Origin: Paenibacillus dokdonensis
GTDB lineage: Bacteria > Bacillota > Bacilli > Paenibacillales > Paenibacillaceae
Length of the DNA: 64,000 nucleotides
Direction of reading: 5' to 3'
NCBI RefSeq assembly: GCF_004916975.1
Contig: NZ_STGQ01000001.1
Location: 3,031,674-3,095,673 of the forward strand
Shown: positions 1 to 6,268 of the stretch, piece after piece
How the letters are laid out: every line of letters starts with the position of its first letter
Position numbering within the stretch: position 1 is the stretch's first letter
Notes under the pieces: model-generated
What the model saw: only the letters and a program-made list of their open reading frames with translations
What the model was told of the DNA's origin: nothing
The model's database searches: none
Position numbers and translations under genes: made by a program

Positions 1-616
1 TTAAGAAAATCTCCTCTAGTAATGCCGCCATCATATCATCAAATTCTGCATATGTCCCTTTCTGTACAGGGTTTTGATGCGAATCCAAATAGGTGTATGT
101 ACTGCGATAAGAAACCTCCGGGGATAGAAGGAAATAGCATGAGCCAAAGCGCGGAGCTGGCCCATCCGGATGACGCATCAAATCAAGGGCGCCATATTTA
201 GGGCGTTCGCTATTCGAAGTACCCTCTTGTTGGTATGCTCCTCCAAATAGTCTTTCCTCCCACAAATCACGTTGACCACCAGGATAGGCTGATACACTGC
301 CATTGGATAGTAAGGTCTCAAATTGGCTCTTATATACGCCTTGCTCCAGTAGCGCCACTGCAACACTTTTCTTTGCCGGATCTAGTCGATCTGGATGGAA
401 ATGATGTGACTTTATTTTGGCAACAGCATCTTCAAATTCTTCCCGATCCACATTAGACATTTGAAGAATTTCATGGATGGCCTGAACTGCTTCACTTTTT
501 CGGATTCGCGCGTAATTCGTAACATATTCTAAAGCCGATAATTGTGACTCTGATAGTTCCTCAATGAACTGAGACTCTCTTTTTTTATTGGCATTTTCAT
601 CGCCTTGCCACCCCAT
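1..616 (-). CDS. DUF3626 family protein, 3' part cut by window edge
   Basis: The first 205 codons of a leftward gene run off the window edge with no stop. The start is an ATG at 616, preceded by AAAGGAG. The stretch reading SNSERPKYGALDLMRHPDGPAP-type sequence (about codons 135-158; key residues ERPKYGALDL, then RHPDG and FGSCYFLL) matches my recollection of DUF3626 proteins, a bacterial family of unknown biochemical role. The N-terminal 110 residues are charged and helical with no signal peptide, so the protein is probably cytoplasmic. It appears to stand alone; the right-hand side is a 580-base stretch with no intact gene. Family assignment is from recognised motif wording, not from a search. 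Confidence 0.72.
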   Translation of the reverse strand, partial: MGWQGDENANKKRESQFIEELSESQLSALEYVTNYARIRKSEAVQAIHEILQMSNVDREEFEDAVAKIKSHHFHPDRLDPAKKSVAVALLEQGVYKSQFETLLSNGSVSAYPGGQRDLWEERLFGGAYQQEGTSNSERPKYGALDLMRHPDGPAPRFGSCYFLLSPEVSYRSTYTYLDSHQNPVQKGTYAEFDDMMAALLEEIFL

Positions 617-879
617 TACTAATTCACTCCTTTCTAGACCAAGTATATAAGTAAAGAGACTTAATTTCATGCAATAATTCCTTCTAACAGGATATCGTAC
701 AATTGCATTGGTTTATTTTTCCTATTTTACTTATTTGGGGGCGTATTATATCATGCGACAAAACAACTCTGTAGGGTACAACATTTAGGGGAAGACGTAT
801 AATTGACCCTATAAACTGCAAGTTCACGCATCACGATTCATCCTTTGGCAGAGTATTTTGACGTTTTTCAGTGTTATGA

Positions 880-996
880 ACGACCATAACCAGTCAAGCA
901 TCCGCACTTTATAGCAATATGATGCTGATTTTTATTGCGCTCGTGATGTTTGGCGGCCTTCTGTTTGTCCTGTCATACAAACGCAATCGTCAATGA
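880..996 (+). pseudogene. Possible remnant: C-terminal membrane-anchor tail of a surface protein
   Basis: Read from just after a stop at 877-879, this frame gives 38 residues: a polar stretch, then one hydrophobic helix (MLIFIALVMFGGLLFVLSY) and a basic end (KRNRQ) before a TGA at 994-996. A helix plus RKR-like tail is the layout of a sorting or tail-anchor region of a cell-surface protein. No LPXTG motif, start codon with a ribosome binding site, or upstream coding region is present. A 25-codon small membrane ORF starting at 919 is the alternative, but it has no visible Shine-Dalgarno sequence. Confidence 0.3.
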
Positions 997-1041
997 TTTA
1001 CTACTCCAGGGTTTCTCCTGGGCTTCATGAATTAGAACATA

Positions 1042-1081
1042 AAGCCTCCAAATCCATTTCAATTAATGGTTTTGGAGGCTT
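1042..1081. terminator. Hairpin, probable old terminator
   Basis: Arms AAGCCTCCAAA and TTTTGGAGGCTT enclose a further short pair (CCATT/AATGG). The T-tract is weak on both strands. It follows the presumed gene remnant at 880-996 and precedes nothing transcribed rightward, so it may be that gene's old terminator. Confidence 0.5.
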
Positions 1082-1194
1082 CTTCATGCTTATTGGATGA
1101 CTGCTGGTTTACTTGATCGATTTTCCTTGCAGCCTAAACATCCTGAATGGCTGCCTCTATTAACTCTAATCATATGGGAATCATTTTGAATGAC

Positions 1195-1596
1195 CTAATT
1201 ATAAAATTCACCTTGATTTACAGACCCTAAAATACTAGCTGCTGTGCGCATTGGATTATTACCTGCTAGACTCGTAACAATACTATCAATATGTTCATAT
1301 ACTTCACGAGGTTTTTTTATCGACATGAGCACTTTTACAGGTGTATCGACATCGGCAACATTTAAATGAATCGAACCACATCCAAATACACGCTGCCAAA
1401 AGGGCAAAACAATACTCTTATCAAGTACTTTATAGAAATCCAACTCATCCTCTACTAATGAAAAGAATCCCCGTCTCGTAACCAATCTTTTTTCGTATAC
1501 AAAGTACTTCGTGAATGAAAGTGGCAAGCCAAAAATTGTACATTTTCTTCCTGACCAAATTAAAGCCCCTCGCGTTGCAGATCCTTGATTTGACAC
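1195..1596 (-). CDS. Bacterial PH-domain protein (bPH_2/DUF304-like)
   Basis: This is a 133-residue soluble protein that begins with GTG at 1596, behind a G-rich Shine-Dalgarno (GGGGGGAAGC). From about residue 24 to 110 it shows the alternating short strands of a bacterial pleckstrin-homology domain: FTKYFVYEKRLVTRRGFFS, then a helix-breaking loop, then GSIHLNVADVDTPVKVL, and an EVYEHIDSIV helix that caps the domain. Such domains occur in membrane-associated YdbS/YdbT-type proteins; this one has no transmembrane segment, so its partner and function are unknown. It appears monocistronic. Confidence 0.6.
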   Translation of the reverse strand: MSNQGSATRGALIWSGRKCTIFGLPLSFTKYFVYEKRLVTRRGFFSLVEDELDFYKVLDKSIVLPFWQRVFGCGSIHLNVADVDTPVKVLMSIKKPREVYEHIDSIVTSLAGNNPMRTAASILGSVNQGEFYN

Positions 1597-1817
1597 TATT
1601 GCTTCCCCCCATAAGGTACAAATGATTATTTAGTATATACGTGAATGATTCAGTCATGTTTCAGATCCTAAATGATCCAGTCTGTCGAAATTGTAACACT
1701 TCATGATCTCTGAAGAAAGTAACATTACTTATGAGATGCAATTCTCACTGGCAATTTGGTTTTATTTGTTATGTATATGCCAAATCATTGCTTTCCTTTA
1801 CTGATCCTGCATATTAA

Positions 1818-1846
1818 TTGACCACTATTAGATTTACATATATACT
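1818..1846 (+). promoter_or_regulatory. SigA-type promoter of first receptor gene
   Basis: TTGACC (1818-1823), a 17-base spacer and TATACT (1841-1846) lie about 30 bases upstream of the start codon at 1879. The element is echoed almost exactly upstream of the second receptor gene, which supports both calls and a tandem duplication that included the promoter. Confidence 0.7.
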
Positions 1847-1878
1847 CGCCTAGTGGAATATTAAGGAGGTTATTACAT

Positions 1879-2724
1879 ATGAAAGAAACTACTGATTCCA
1901 TCGATACGAGTCCAGACACGCTTACAACGATGCTTCGCATGGCTCATTCGTTTAAGAATTGGGACAATCTAATTAGACTATCGGATGCTTTATACGACTT
2001 AGCTCTCAGCATGTTTAACGGTGACCCACGAGGAAAATCCTACCTGCAAAAACCATTGGTTTATTATTTAGGGTTTAGCAGTCTGATGAAGGGATTGTCT
2101 TTACAAAAGAAAAAGTTATATCAAGAAGCTTTATTAAGTATCGAGAACTACAAAGACCTTAGCTTATTCTCGGATGGCAGCGAAAAGAGTAATAACATCG
2201 TTGATAATTTCAAATTCTTTGCTGAAGCCAATCGTTTTTCCATCCATATTTTATCTGGTGATAATCGGAAACTGGATGATTATGCTCAGTTTATCCAACG
2301 ATATCCAAGCGAAATATTGCCTGGTTTCATTACCATTTTAGAGCATGCGACTGCCCATAACATTGAGGTTGATGAAGAAATCGCTCCATTACTAGAGTTC
2401 GTCCTTCATTCTGTTGATGATGAGATAAATTCTGATAAAAGATCATACTATTTCACAATTTTTTACTTATTAGCGATTTATAACTTCAATAATAAAAGAT
2501 ATCAAGATGCTATAGATTATAATCTGAAATATTTGGAATCCTCCGATAAAACAAATGATGATCAGCATTTTAAAAAGGCAACTGCTCTCCATGAACAATT
2601 CAGATCCCATGCCTCAACACAACAACTAGAGCGCTATAACTCAATCTTAAAGAACTATTTGTTCGGAGTGATTCGTGATGAAGAAGGTTTTTCTCTAGAC
2701 CGTCTTATAGTTAGGAATTCCTAG
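1879..2724 (+). CDS. RRNPP/AloR-like TPR receptor without HTH domain (orphan copy)
   Basis: This 281-residue, all-helical cytoplasmic protein resembles the TPR part of Paenibacillus peptide-pheromone receptors (RRNPP superfamily: Rap, NprR, AimR, and the Alo receptors of P. polymyxa). Shared landmarks with the next gene are LRMAHSxxNWDNLI (residues about 19-32), KPLVYYxG, the YxEAxxxIENYK helix (about 90-100), LFSDGSE and the YPSExLPGxITILE helix (about 144-160). It starts at ATG behind AAGGAGG, so the absence of an N-terminal HTH is real and not a wrong start. Regulation would therefore have to be through protein contacts, as in Rap, rather than DNA binding. It ends over a broken pro-peptide frame. 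Function is inferred. Confidence 0.7.
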   Translation: MKETTDSIDTSPDTLTTMLRMAHSFKNWDNLIRLSDALYDLALSMFNGDPRGKSYLQKPLVYYLGFSSLMKGLSLQKKKLYQEALLSIENYKDLSLFSDGSEKSNNIVDNFKFFAEANRFSIHILSGDNRKLDDYAQFIQRYPSEILPGFITILEHATAHNIEVDEEIAPLLEFVLHSVDDEINSDKRSYYFTIFYLLAIYNFNNKRYQDAIDYNLKYLESSDKTNDDQHFKKATALHEQFRSHASTQQLERYNSILKNYLFGVIRDEEGFSLDRLIVRNS

Positions 2725-2746
2725 TAATGGATTGATTACAATATAA
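2678..2746 (+). pseudogene. Broken pro-peptide frame overlapping receptor 1
   Basis: At the position where receptor 2 carries its pro-peptide start, receptor 1 also has an ATG in the +1 frame (2678), about nine bases after a GGAG. The reading is MKKVFL, stop (TAG 2696), TVL, stop (TAG 2708), then LGIPSNG. It lines up codon for codon with the start of the intact peptide (MKNVLL-S-TLL-L-LGI). Part of this likeness is forced, because the receptor reading frames themselves are homologous here. Either the peptide gene decayed after duplication or it never existed in this copy. Confidence 0.45.
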
Positions 2747-2782
2747 AGCACTGATGACTTTAAATTATCCTCTTACTAATAA

Positions 2783-2811
2783 TTGACCTACCTTTAATTA
2801 ACATATAGACT
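2783..2811 (+). promoter_or_regulatory. SigA-type promoter of second receptor gene
   Basis: TTGACC (2783-2788), 17 bases, TAGACT (2806-2811). The spacer ends in ACATA just like the promoter at 1818-1846, so the two receptors appear to have duplicated together with their promoters. The -10 is weaker than in the first copy. Confidence 0.55.
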
Positions 2812-2843
2812 CATGATATGAATGATTAAGGGAGGAGAAACAT

Positions 2844-3692
2844 TTGGAAACGGAGTTAACACAGATTAAAAACAGCGTAGATTTTTTAGTAGCGACGCTT
2901 CGTATGGCTCATTCTCTTGAAAATTGGGATAATCTCATCGTTTTGGCAGACAAACTACTGGATAAAGTGTATAGTCCTTTCAAGGAAAATGCAGAAATAC
3001 CCATTCCTTATATGGAAAAACCTTTGGTTTATTATATAGGCTACGGTAATCTCATGAAAGGTGTGGCTTACCAGAAGAAAAAGCATTATAGAGAAGCTAA
3101 AATGTGCATTGAAAACTATAAACATCTCCATCTATTCTCGGACGGAAGTGAAAGCAACAAGAAAATCGTTGACGACTTTAAATTTTTTGCGATAGCTAAT
3201 TTATATACGGTCGATATTCTATCTGGAAAAACAAACATTTTAGAGGAATATGCTGCATTTATTCAGAAATACCCTTCTGAAACGCTGCCAGGCTTAATTA
3301 CTATTCTAGAATGTGCGAATACGAATAATATTGATGTAGATTCAATCATTGAATCTCTGTCGGATTATGTAACGAGTATCAGATATGAAGAATTGAGCTC
3401 AACGGACTGTACATATTATCTTTCTATTCTCCATCTACTATCCATTTATTATTATAAAAGAAGTCATTTTGAGCTTGCCTTAAATTCCACTATACAAGCA
3501 TTGATTTTTTCTGATAAAATTGGAGATGACAAGCAGTTCAAAAAATCAACTGCACTTTTTGAGATATGTAGACCGCGCGCTTTGCCGGAACATCTCGATA
3601 AGTACTACAACGTTTTACAAGACTATCTATTAGGAGTGATGAAAAATGAAGAATGTATTACTCTCGACACTGTTGTTACTAGGGATCGTTAG
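2844..3692 (+). CDS. RRNPP/AloR-like TPR receptor without HTH domain, paired with a pro-peptide
   Basis: This 282-residue paralogue of the preceding gene is similar along its whole length (for example MAHSLENWDNLI, KPLVYYIGYGNLMKG, LFSDGSE, YPSETLPGLITILE). The start is TTG at 2844, behind GGGAGGAG. Like its neighbour it has TPR-type helical repeats and no HTH. Its last 47 bases overlap the start of a small secreted pro-peptide gene in another frame, the arrangement of rap-phr cassettes and of the receptor/peptide pairs described in Paenibacillus polymyxa. The likely role is an intracellular receptor whose protein partner is released or bound when the re-imported peptide docks in the TPR groove. 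The partner is unknown. Confidence 0.75.
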   Translation: METELTQIKNSVDFLVATLRMAHSLENWDNLIVLADKLLDKVYSPFKENAEIPIPYMEKPLVYYIGYGNLMKGVAYQKKKHYREAKMCIENYKHLHLFSDGSESNKKIVDDFKFFAIANLYTVDILSGKTNILEEYAAFIQKYPSETLPGLITILECANTNNIDVDSIIESLSDYVTSIRYEELSSTDCTYYLSILHLLSIYYYKRSHFELALNSTIQALIFSDKIGDDKQFKKSTALFEICRPRALPEHLDKYYNVLQDYLLGVMKNEECITLDTVVTRDR

Positions 3693-3771
3693 TGCAGGCG
3701 TAGTTTCAGCACCTACCACTTCCCCAGGAATCCAACCTCTAAATCATGGCGTAGGCTATGACGGGAAGTAA
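3646..3771 (+). CDS. Secreted pro-peptide (Phr/AloP-like pheromone precursor), 41 aa
   Basis: ATG at 3646 follows AGGAG (3632-3636) at good spacing and lies inside the 3' end of the receptor gene, in the +1 frame; 26 codons continue beyond the receptor stop. The peptide has a textbook signal sequence: MKN, a leucine-rich core (VLLSTLLLLGIVSAG), then VVSA as a likely signal-peptidase site. About 19 residues follow, rich in Pro, Gly and Thr and ending PLNHGVGYDGK. In Phr-type systems the active signal is a short C-terminal or near-C-terminal fragment that re-enters through the oligopeptide permease. The mature form cannot be fixed from sequence alone. No cysteines are present, which argues against a lantibiotic or disulfide bacteriocin. 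Confidence 0.75.
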   Translation: MKNVLLSTLLLLGIVSAGVVSAPTTSPGIQPLNHGVGYDGK

Positions 3772-3789
3772 AAAGTAATTAAGCAGTAC

Positions 3790-3855
3790 CTCATGGCTGA
3801 TTAATACATAGAAGATCAATCGTAAACCACTCACATCCATTGAATCAGCCATGAG
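3790..3855. repeat. 13-bp perfect inverted repeat with 40-base loop
   Basis: CTCATGGCTGATT (3790-3802) pairs perfectly with AATCAGCCATGAG (3843-3855). It begins 18 bases after the pro-peptide stop. There is no T-tract, so it is not a typical intrinsic terminator. It may be an mRNA 3' structure for the receptor/peptide transcript or a binding site in DNA. Confidence 0.5.
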
Positions 3856-3971
3856 TCTCCTATAGTTTAACCCTCCGTTTTCCAATATTCCCAATTTTCA
3901 AGTACTATTAATCATGCCATCCGACGTCTGAACTCTGTGTTTGCCTCCTTATTGTTTTATCAAATATACAG

Positions 3972-3999
3972 AAACCCAAGTCCTTCGGACCTGGGTTTT
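3972..3999. terminator. Intrinsic terminator with TTCG tetraloop
   Basis: AAACCCAAGTCC-TTCG-GACCTGGGTTTT forms an 11-12-bp stem with one mismatch, followed by TTTTATT on the plus strand. It lies between the convergent receptor/peptide genes and the small leftward gene at 4022-4114 and probably serves at least the plus strand. Confidence 0.7.
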
Positions 4000-4021
4000 A
4001 TTAGTATGTTAATTCTTTGGA

Positions 4022-4114
4022 TTAATTAACTTCTGCAAAGTAGTAAAGTAAAATGAAGACAACCATTATGCCAAGTATAGTCCATAGAAGAGCATTAAAA
4101 GCATTTCTTTTCAT
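4022..4114 (-). CDS. 30-aa single-helix membrane peptide
   Basis: A small leftward ORF begins with ATG at 4114, behind AAGGTGG at eight to nine bases, and encodes 30 residues: basic start (MKRN), one transmembrane helix (LLWTILGIMVVFILLYYF) and a short acidic tail (AEVN). This is the typical design of small regulatory membrane peptides. It lies 60 bases downstream of the CBS-domain gene on the same strand and may be co-transcribed with it. A terminator follows at 3972-3999. I do not recognise the family. The Shine-Dalgarno sequence and the clean single helix are the only support for it being expressed. Confidence 0.55.
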   Translation of the reverse strand: MKRNAFNALLWTILGIMVVFILLYYFAEVN

Positions 4115-4174
4115 ATACACTACCACCTTTATAAAGGCTAGAAGGACTATGTTTAAAAAAACATGCTCAAACCA

Positions 4175-4576
4175 CTAATCGGTAATATTACTCGTGTAGT
4201 ACTCAATAATATCCTTACGACGGATGATTCCGACGAAAATTTGGTCGTCTACGACGGGAACAAAGTTCTGATCGGCAGCCAATTCAAGCATATCCTCCAG
4301 ATTTGCTTGAATTGCAACGCATTCATTTTTAATACGACGTTTGATCTCATGAACTTGGACGATACTCAGGTTGTGAAAACTCAATCCGGAAGTATTCTTC
4401 ATCTTCCATAATAGATCCCCTTCAGAGAGCGTACCCACGTACTTCCCCTTCTCATCAATAACAGGAATCGCCGTATATTGACTTTTCTCTAACATTTCCA
4501 TGGCCTCCTGCATGTTGGCAGTTGAGTGAACATAAGCCACTTTGTCTTTCGGGAACAGAAAATCGGATATTTCCAT
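4175..4576 (-). CDS. CBS-domain pair protein (DarB/CbpB-like)
   Basis: A 133-residue protein made of two CBS motifs. The first runs over about residues 8-58 (VAYVHSTANMQEAMEMLEKSQYTAIPVIDEKGKYVGTLSE in part). The second, about 75-130, ends PVVDDQIFVGIIRRKDIIEYY. Stand-alone CBS pairs of this size bind adenine nucleotides; Bacillus subtilis DarB (YkuL) binds cyclic di-AMP and regulates Rel and pyruvate carboxylase, and the layout here is similar. Specific binding of cyclic di-AMP is inferred, not shown. The start at 4576 is preceded by AAGGGAG. The small membrane peptide gene follows 60 bases downstream. Confidence 0.75.
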   Translation of the reverse strand: MEISDFLFPKDKVAYVHSTANMQEAMEMLEKSQYTAIPVIDEKGKYVGTLSEGDLLWKMKNTSGLSFHNLSIVQVHEIKRRIKNECVAIQANLEDMLELAADQNFVPVVDDQIFVGIIRRKDIIEYYTSNITD

Positions 4577-4688
4577 CGATCAGAACTCCCTTCCTCCGAA
4601 TGATGCATTTCGTTATATCAATTTTAGCATACTCAGAAAAAAGAGAAAACTTGATGTACATCTAAGGGTTCGAACAACCCCTCTCTAA

Positions 4689-5471
4689 TTAGAAATAGAT
4701 ATACTTAAAATCAATTTTGTCTATTTTCCAGCTATGATCTACATACTTAAACTGCATCGTACGTGAAAGCCATACAAACGTCGTAAAATGCGTGTTCTGT
4801 GAGATCGTTGCCTCCGAATTATACATGTTACTGTAAGTCATATCACCTAGATTTTTTGAATCAAATTGGGTTTTAAACGGCAGTCCCTTATACCAAATGA
4901 TATTTCCTAGTAATGGGCCAGTCAGATAAGGTTTAAAATATACTTTTGCCTGATGTGTATCGGAAATCACAGCTGCCTTGTTGGCGATCTGTGTAAATAT
5001 GTTTAACTGATCTGCCGTCATTTTGGGAATCGGTTTAATCTGTGTATAGATGAGAAGATCGGATTCGGCTAATTGAACATGCGCTGCCTTAAATGTCTGG
5101 TTCCAGCTGATACTCGCCCCGAAAGCATCTCCCACAAACTTTAACGGCACATATGTAACTCCATCAACGATTTGAGCAGGTGCATCTAAAATGACTTCCT
5201 TGCCGTTAACTGCAACCTGCTTTGAATTCAGTTTCAAGGCAATATTTGAGTCTTTATCACCAATGTTAACCGTCTTGGATTCTTGGTTCCAATCCACCTG
5301 AAATCCAAAATGTGTAGAAACCACTCTAATCGGAATGAATGTTCTGCCATTCAATATTTTACCGTTATCCACAATGATGGGTGGTTCCTTCGCATCGGCA
5401 GCTGCCGATGTTGAAGTTACTCCGGTAACACTAAACAAGAAAATGATGAGTAAAGAAATGATTTTTTTCAT
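4689..5471 (-). CDS. Secreted stalk-domain (copper amine oxidase N-like) protein
   Basis: This 260-residue exported protein has a signal peptide at residues 1-25 (MKKIISLLIIFLFSVTG, cleavage near TSAAA). The tandem beta repeats of the copper amine oxidase N-terminal (stalk) domain follow at about 28-135: GRTFIPIRVVSTHFGFQVDWNQESKTV, then VDGVTYVPLKFVGDAFGASISWNQ. The last 125 residues form a second, uncharacterised domain. Despite the Pfam name there is no oxidase; in Paenibacillus such domains are common extracellular modules, thought to be wall-associated. The start ATG at 5471 follows AGGAG at ten bases. It appears to be a single gene. Confidence 0.8.
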   Translation of the reverse strand: MKKIISLLIIFLFSVTGVTSTSAAADAKEPPIIVDNGKILNGRTFIPIRVVSTHFGFQVDWNQESKTVNIGDKDSNIALKLNSKQVAVNGKEVILDAPAQIVDGVTYVPLKFVGDAFGASISWNQTFKAAHVQLAESDLLIYTQIKPIPKMTADQLNIFTQIANKAAVISDTHQAKVYFKPYLTGPLLGNIIWYKGLPFKTQFDSKNLGDMTYSNMYNSEATISQNTHFTTFVWLSRTMQFKYVDHSWKIDKIDFKYIYF

Positions 5472-5576
5472 GATGTCTGTTCTCCTGATGTGATATTGAA
5501 TGATGTAGCCTAGAAAATTATATACATTTCAACCAATATATACAATTCCAATTACTGTGAAATAAGTCTTCAAAAA

Positions 5577-5602
5577 AAGAACGCCAGTGTTGGCGTTCCT
5601 TA
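5577..5602 (-). terminator. Terminator of cysteine hydrolase/MFS unit
   Basis: GAACGCCA-GTGT-TGGCGTTC forms a perfect 8-bp stem. On the minus strand it runs straight into seven Ts. It lies 50 bases after the stop of the leftward gene ending at 5650. Confidence 0.85.
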
Positions 5603-5649
5603 TACTATCATTCCTAATAGATAGAGCTACAATCATTGCTCATTCTATT

Positions 5650-6246
5650 TTATTTCAACATCTCCGCCACTTTTTCACTCTTCCGAACCTTACCGATCCT
5701 AGGAAAAATTGTTTTGCACACATAATCATGTTCTTCCTGGGTTGTGGCGGCCATGGCATCTTCTGCAAAAACTTGATGATATCCGTGCTGATAAGCTTCT
5801 CTTGCTGTCGTATCCACACCAATGGAAGTAGAAACACCGCAGAGCACAATCGTGTCAATGCCACGGCGGCGCAGCTGCAGATCAAGATCCGTACCGAAAA
5901 ATGCTCCCCATTGACGCTTGGTAACGATATGGGCATTTGGCGTGTCGGCTAATTCAGGCACAATGTTATCCCAACCTTCCGGCAATTGCATTTGGCCCAT
6001 TTTTAAATCCGTATTAGGTTTAAGCATATCTTTACCATCAACCGATGAAACTTTTACTAGAACGACAAACGCGCCTTTCTCTGTAAATGCATCCACTAAT
6101 ATGCTTGCGTTCTGTATAACTTCAGGACTCGTATAAGGAGCGCTCTGACGTCCGCCGGCAACGATTCCCTGCTGTAAATCAATAACCACCAGCGCTGTTT
6201 TCTCTGCATTTAACCATTCTGTTTCTGCTGTTTGTACATGTTCCAT
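5650..6246 (-). CDS. Isochorismatase-family cysteine hydrolase
   Basis: A 198-residue cytoplasmic alpha/beta hydrolase. The catalytic triad pattern is visible: Asp in [12 protein letters not shown] (about residue 22), Lys in [15 protein letters not shown] (about 110) and Cys in [20 protein letters not shown] (about 136). Members hydrolyse amides or related bonds (nicotinamidase, N-carbamoyl hydrolases, YecD-type proteins of unknown substrate). The substrate is not predictable here. I chose the ATG at 6246 because GAGGAG lies eight bases upstream; the ATG at 6252 is too close. It sits 23 bases after the MFS transporter stop and is probably its operon partner. Confidence 0.82.
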   Translation of the reverse strand: MEHVQTAETEWLNAEKTALVVIDLQQGIVAGGRQSAPYTSPEVIQNASILVDAFTEKGAFVVLVKVSSVDGKDMLKPNTDLKMGQMQLPEGWDNIVPELADTPNAHIVTKRQWGAFFGTDLDLQLRRRGIDTIVLCGVSTSIGVDTTAREAYQHGYHQVFAEDAMAATTQEEHDYVCKTIFPRIGKVRKSEKVAEMLK

Positions 6247-6268
6247 GTTCATATCTCCTCATCATTCA

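Larger units (their letters stand above)
617..1194. other. Intergenic stretch without an intact gene
   Basis: This 578-base gap holds the presumed promoter region of the leftward DUF3626 gene, a possible gene remnant encoding a membrane-anchor-like tail (880-996) and a hairpin at 1042-1081. I see no complete gene with a convincing ribosome binding site. The remnant and hairpin suggest that a rightward gene once ended here and was largely deleted. Confidence 0.5.

Noticed and set aside
3646-3771. Pro-peptide as a bacteriocin or lantibiotic precursor
   Set aside because: It has no cysteine, no double-glycine leader and no modification or transporter genes nearby; the overlap with a TPR receptor fits a pheromone better.
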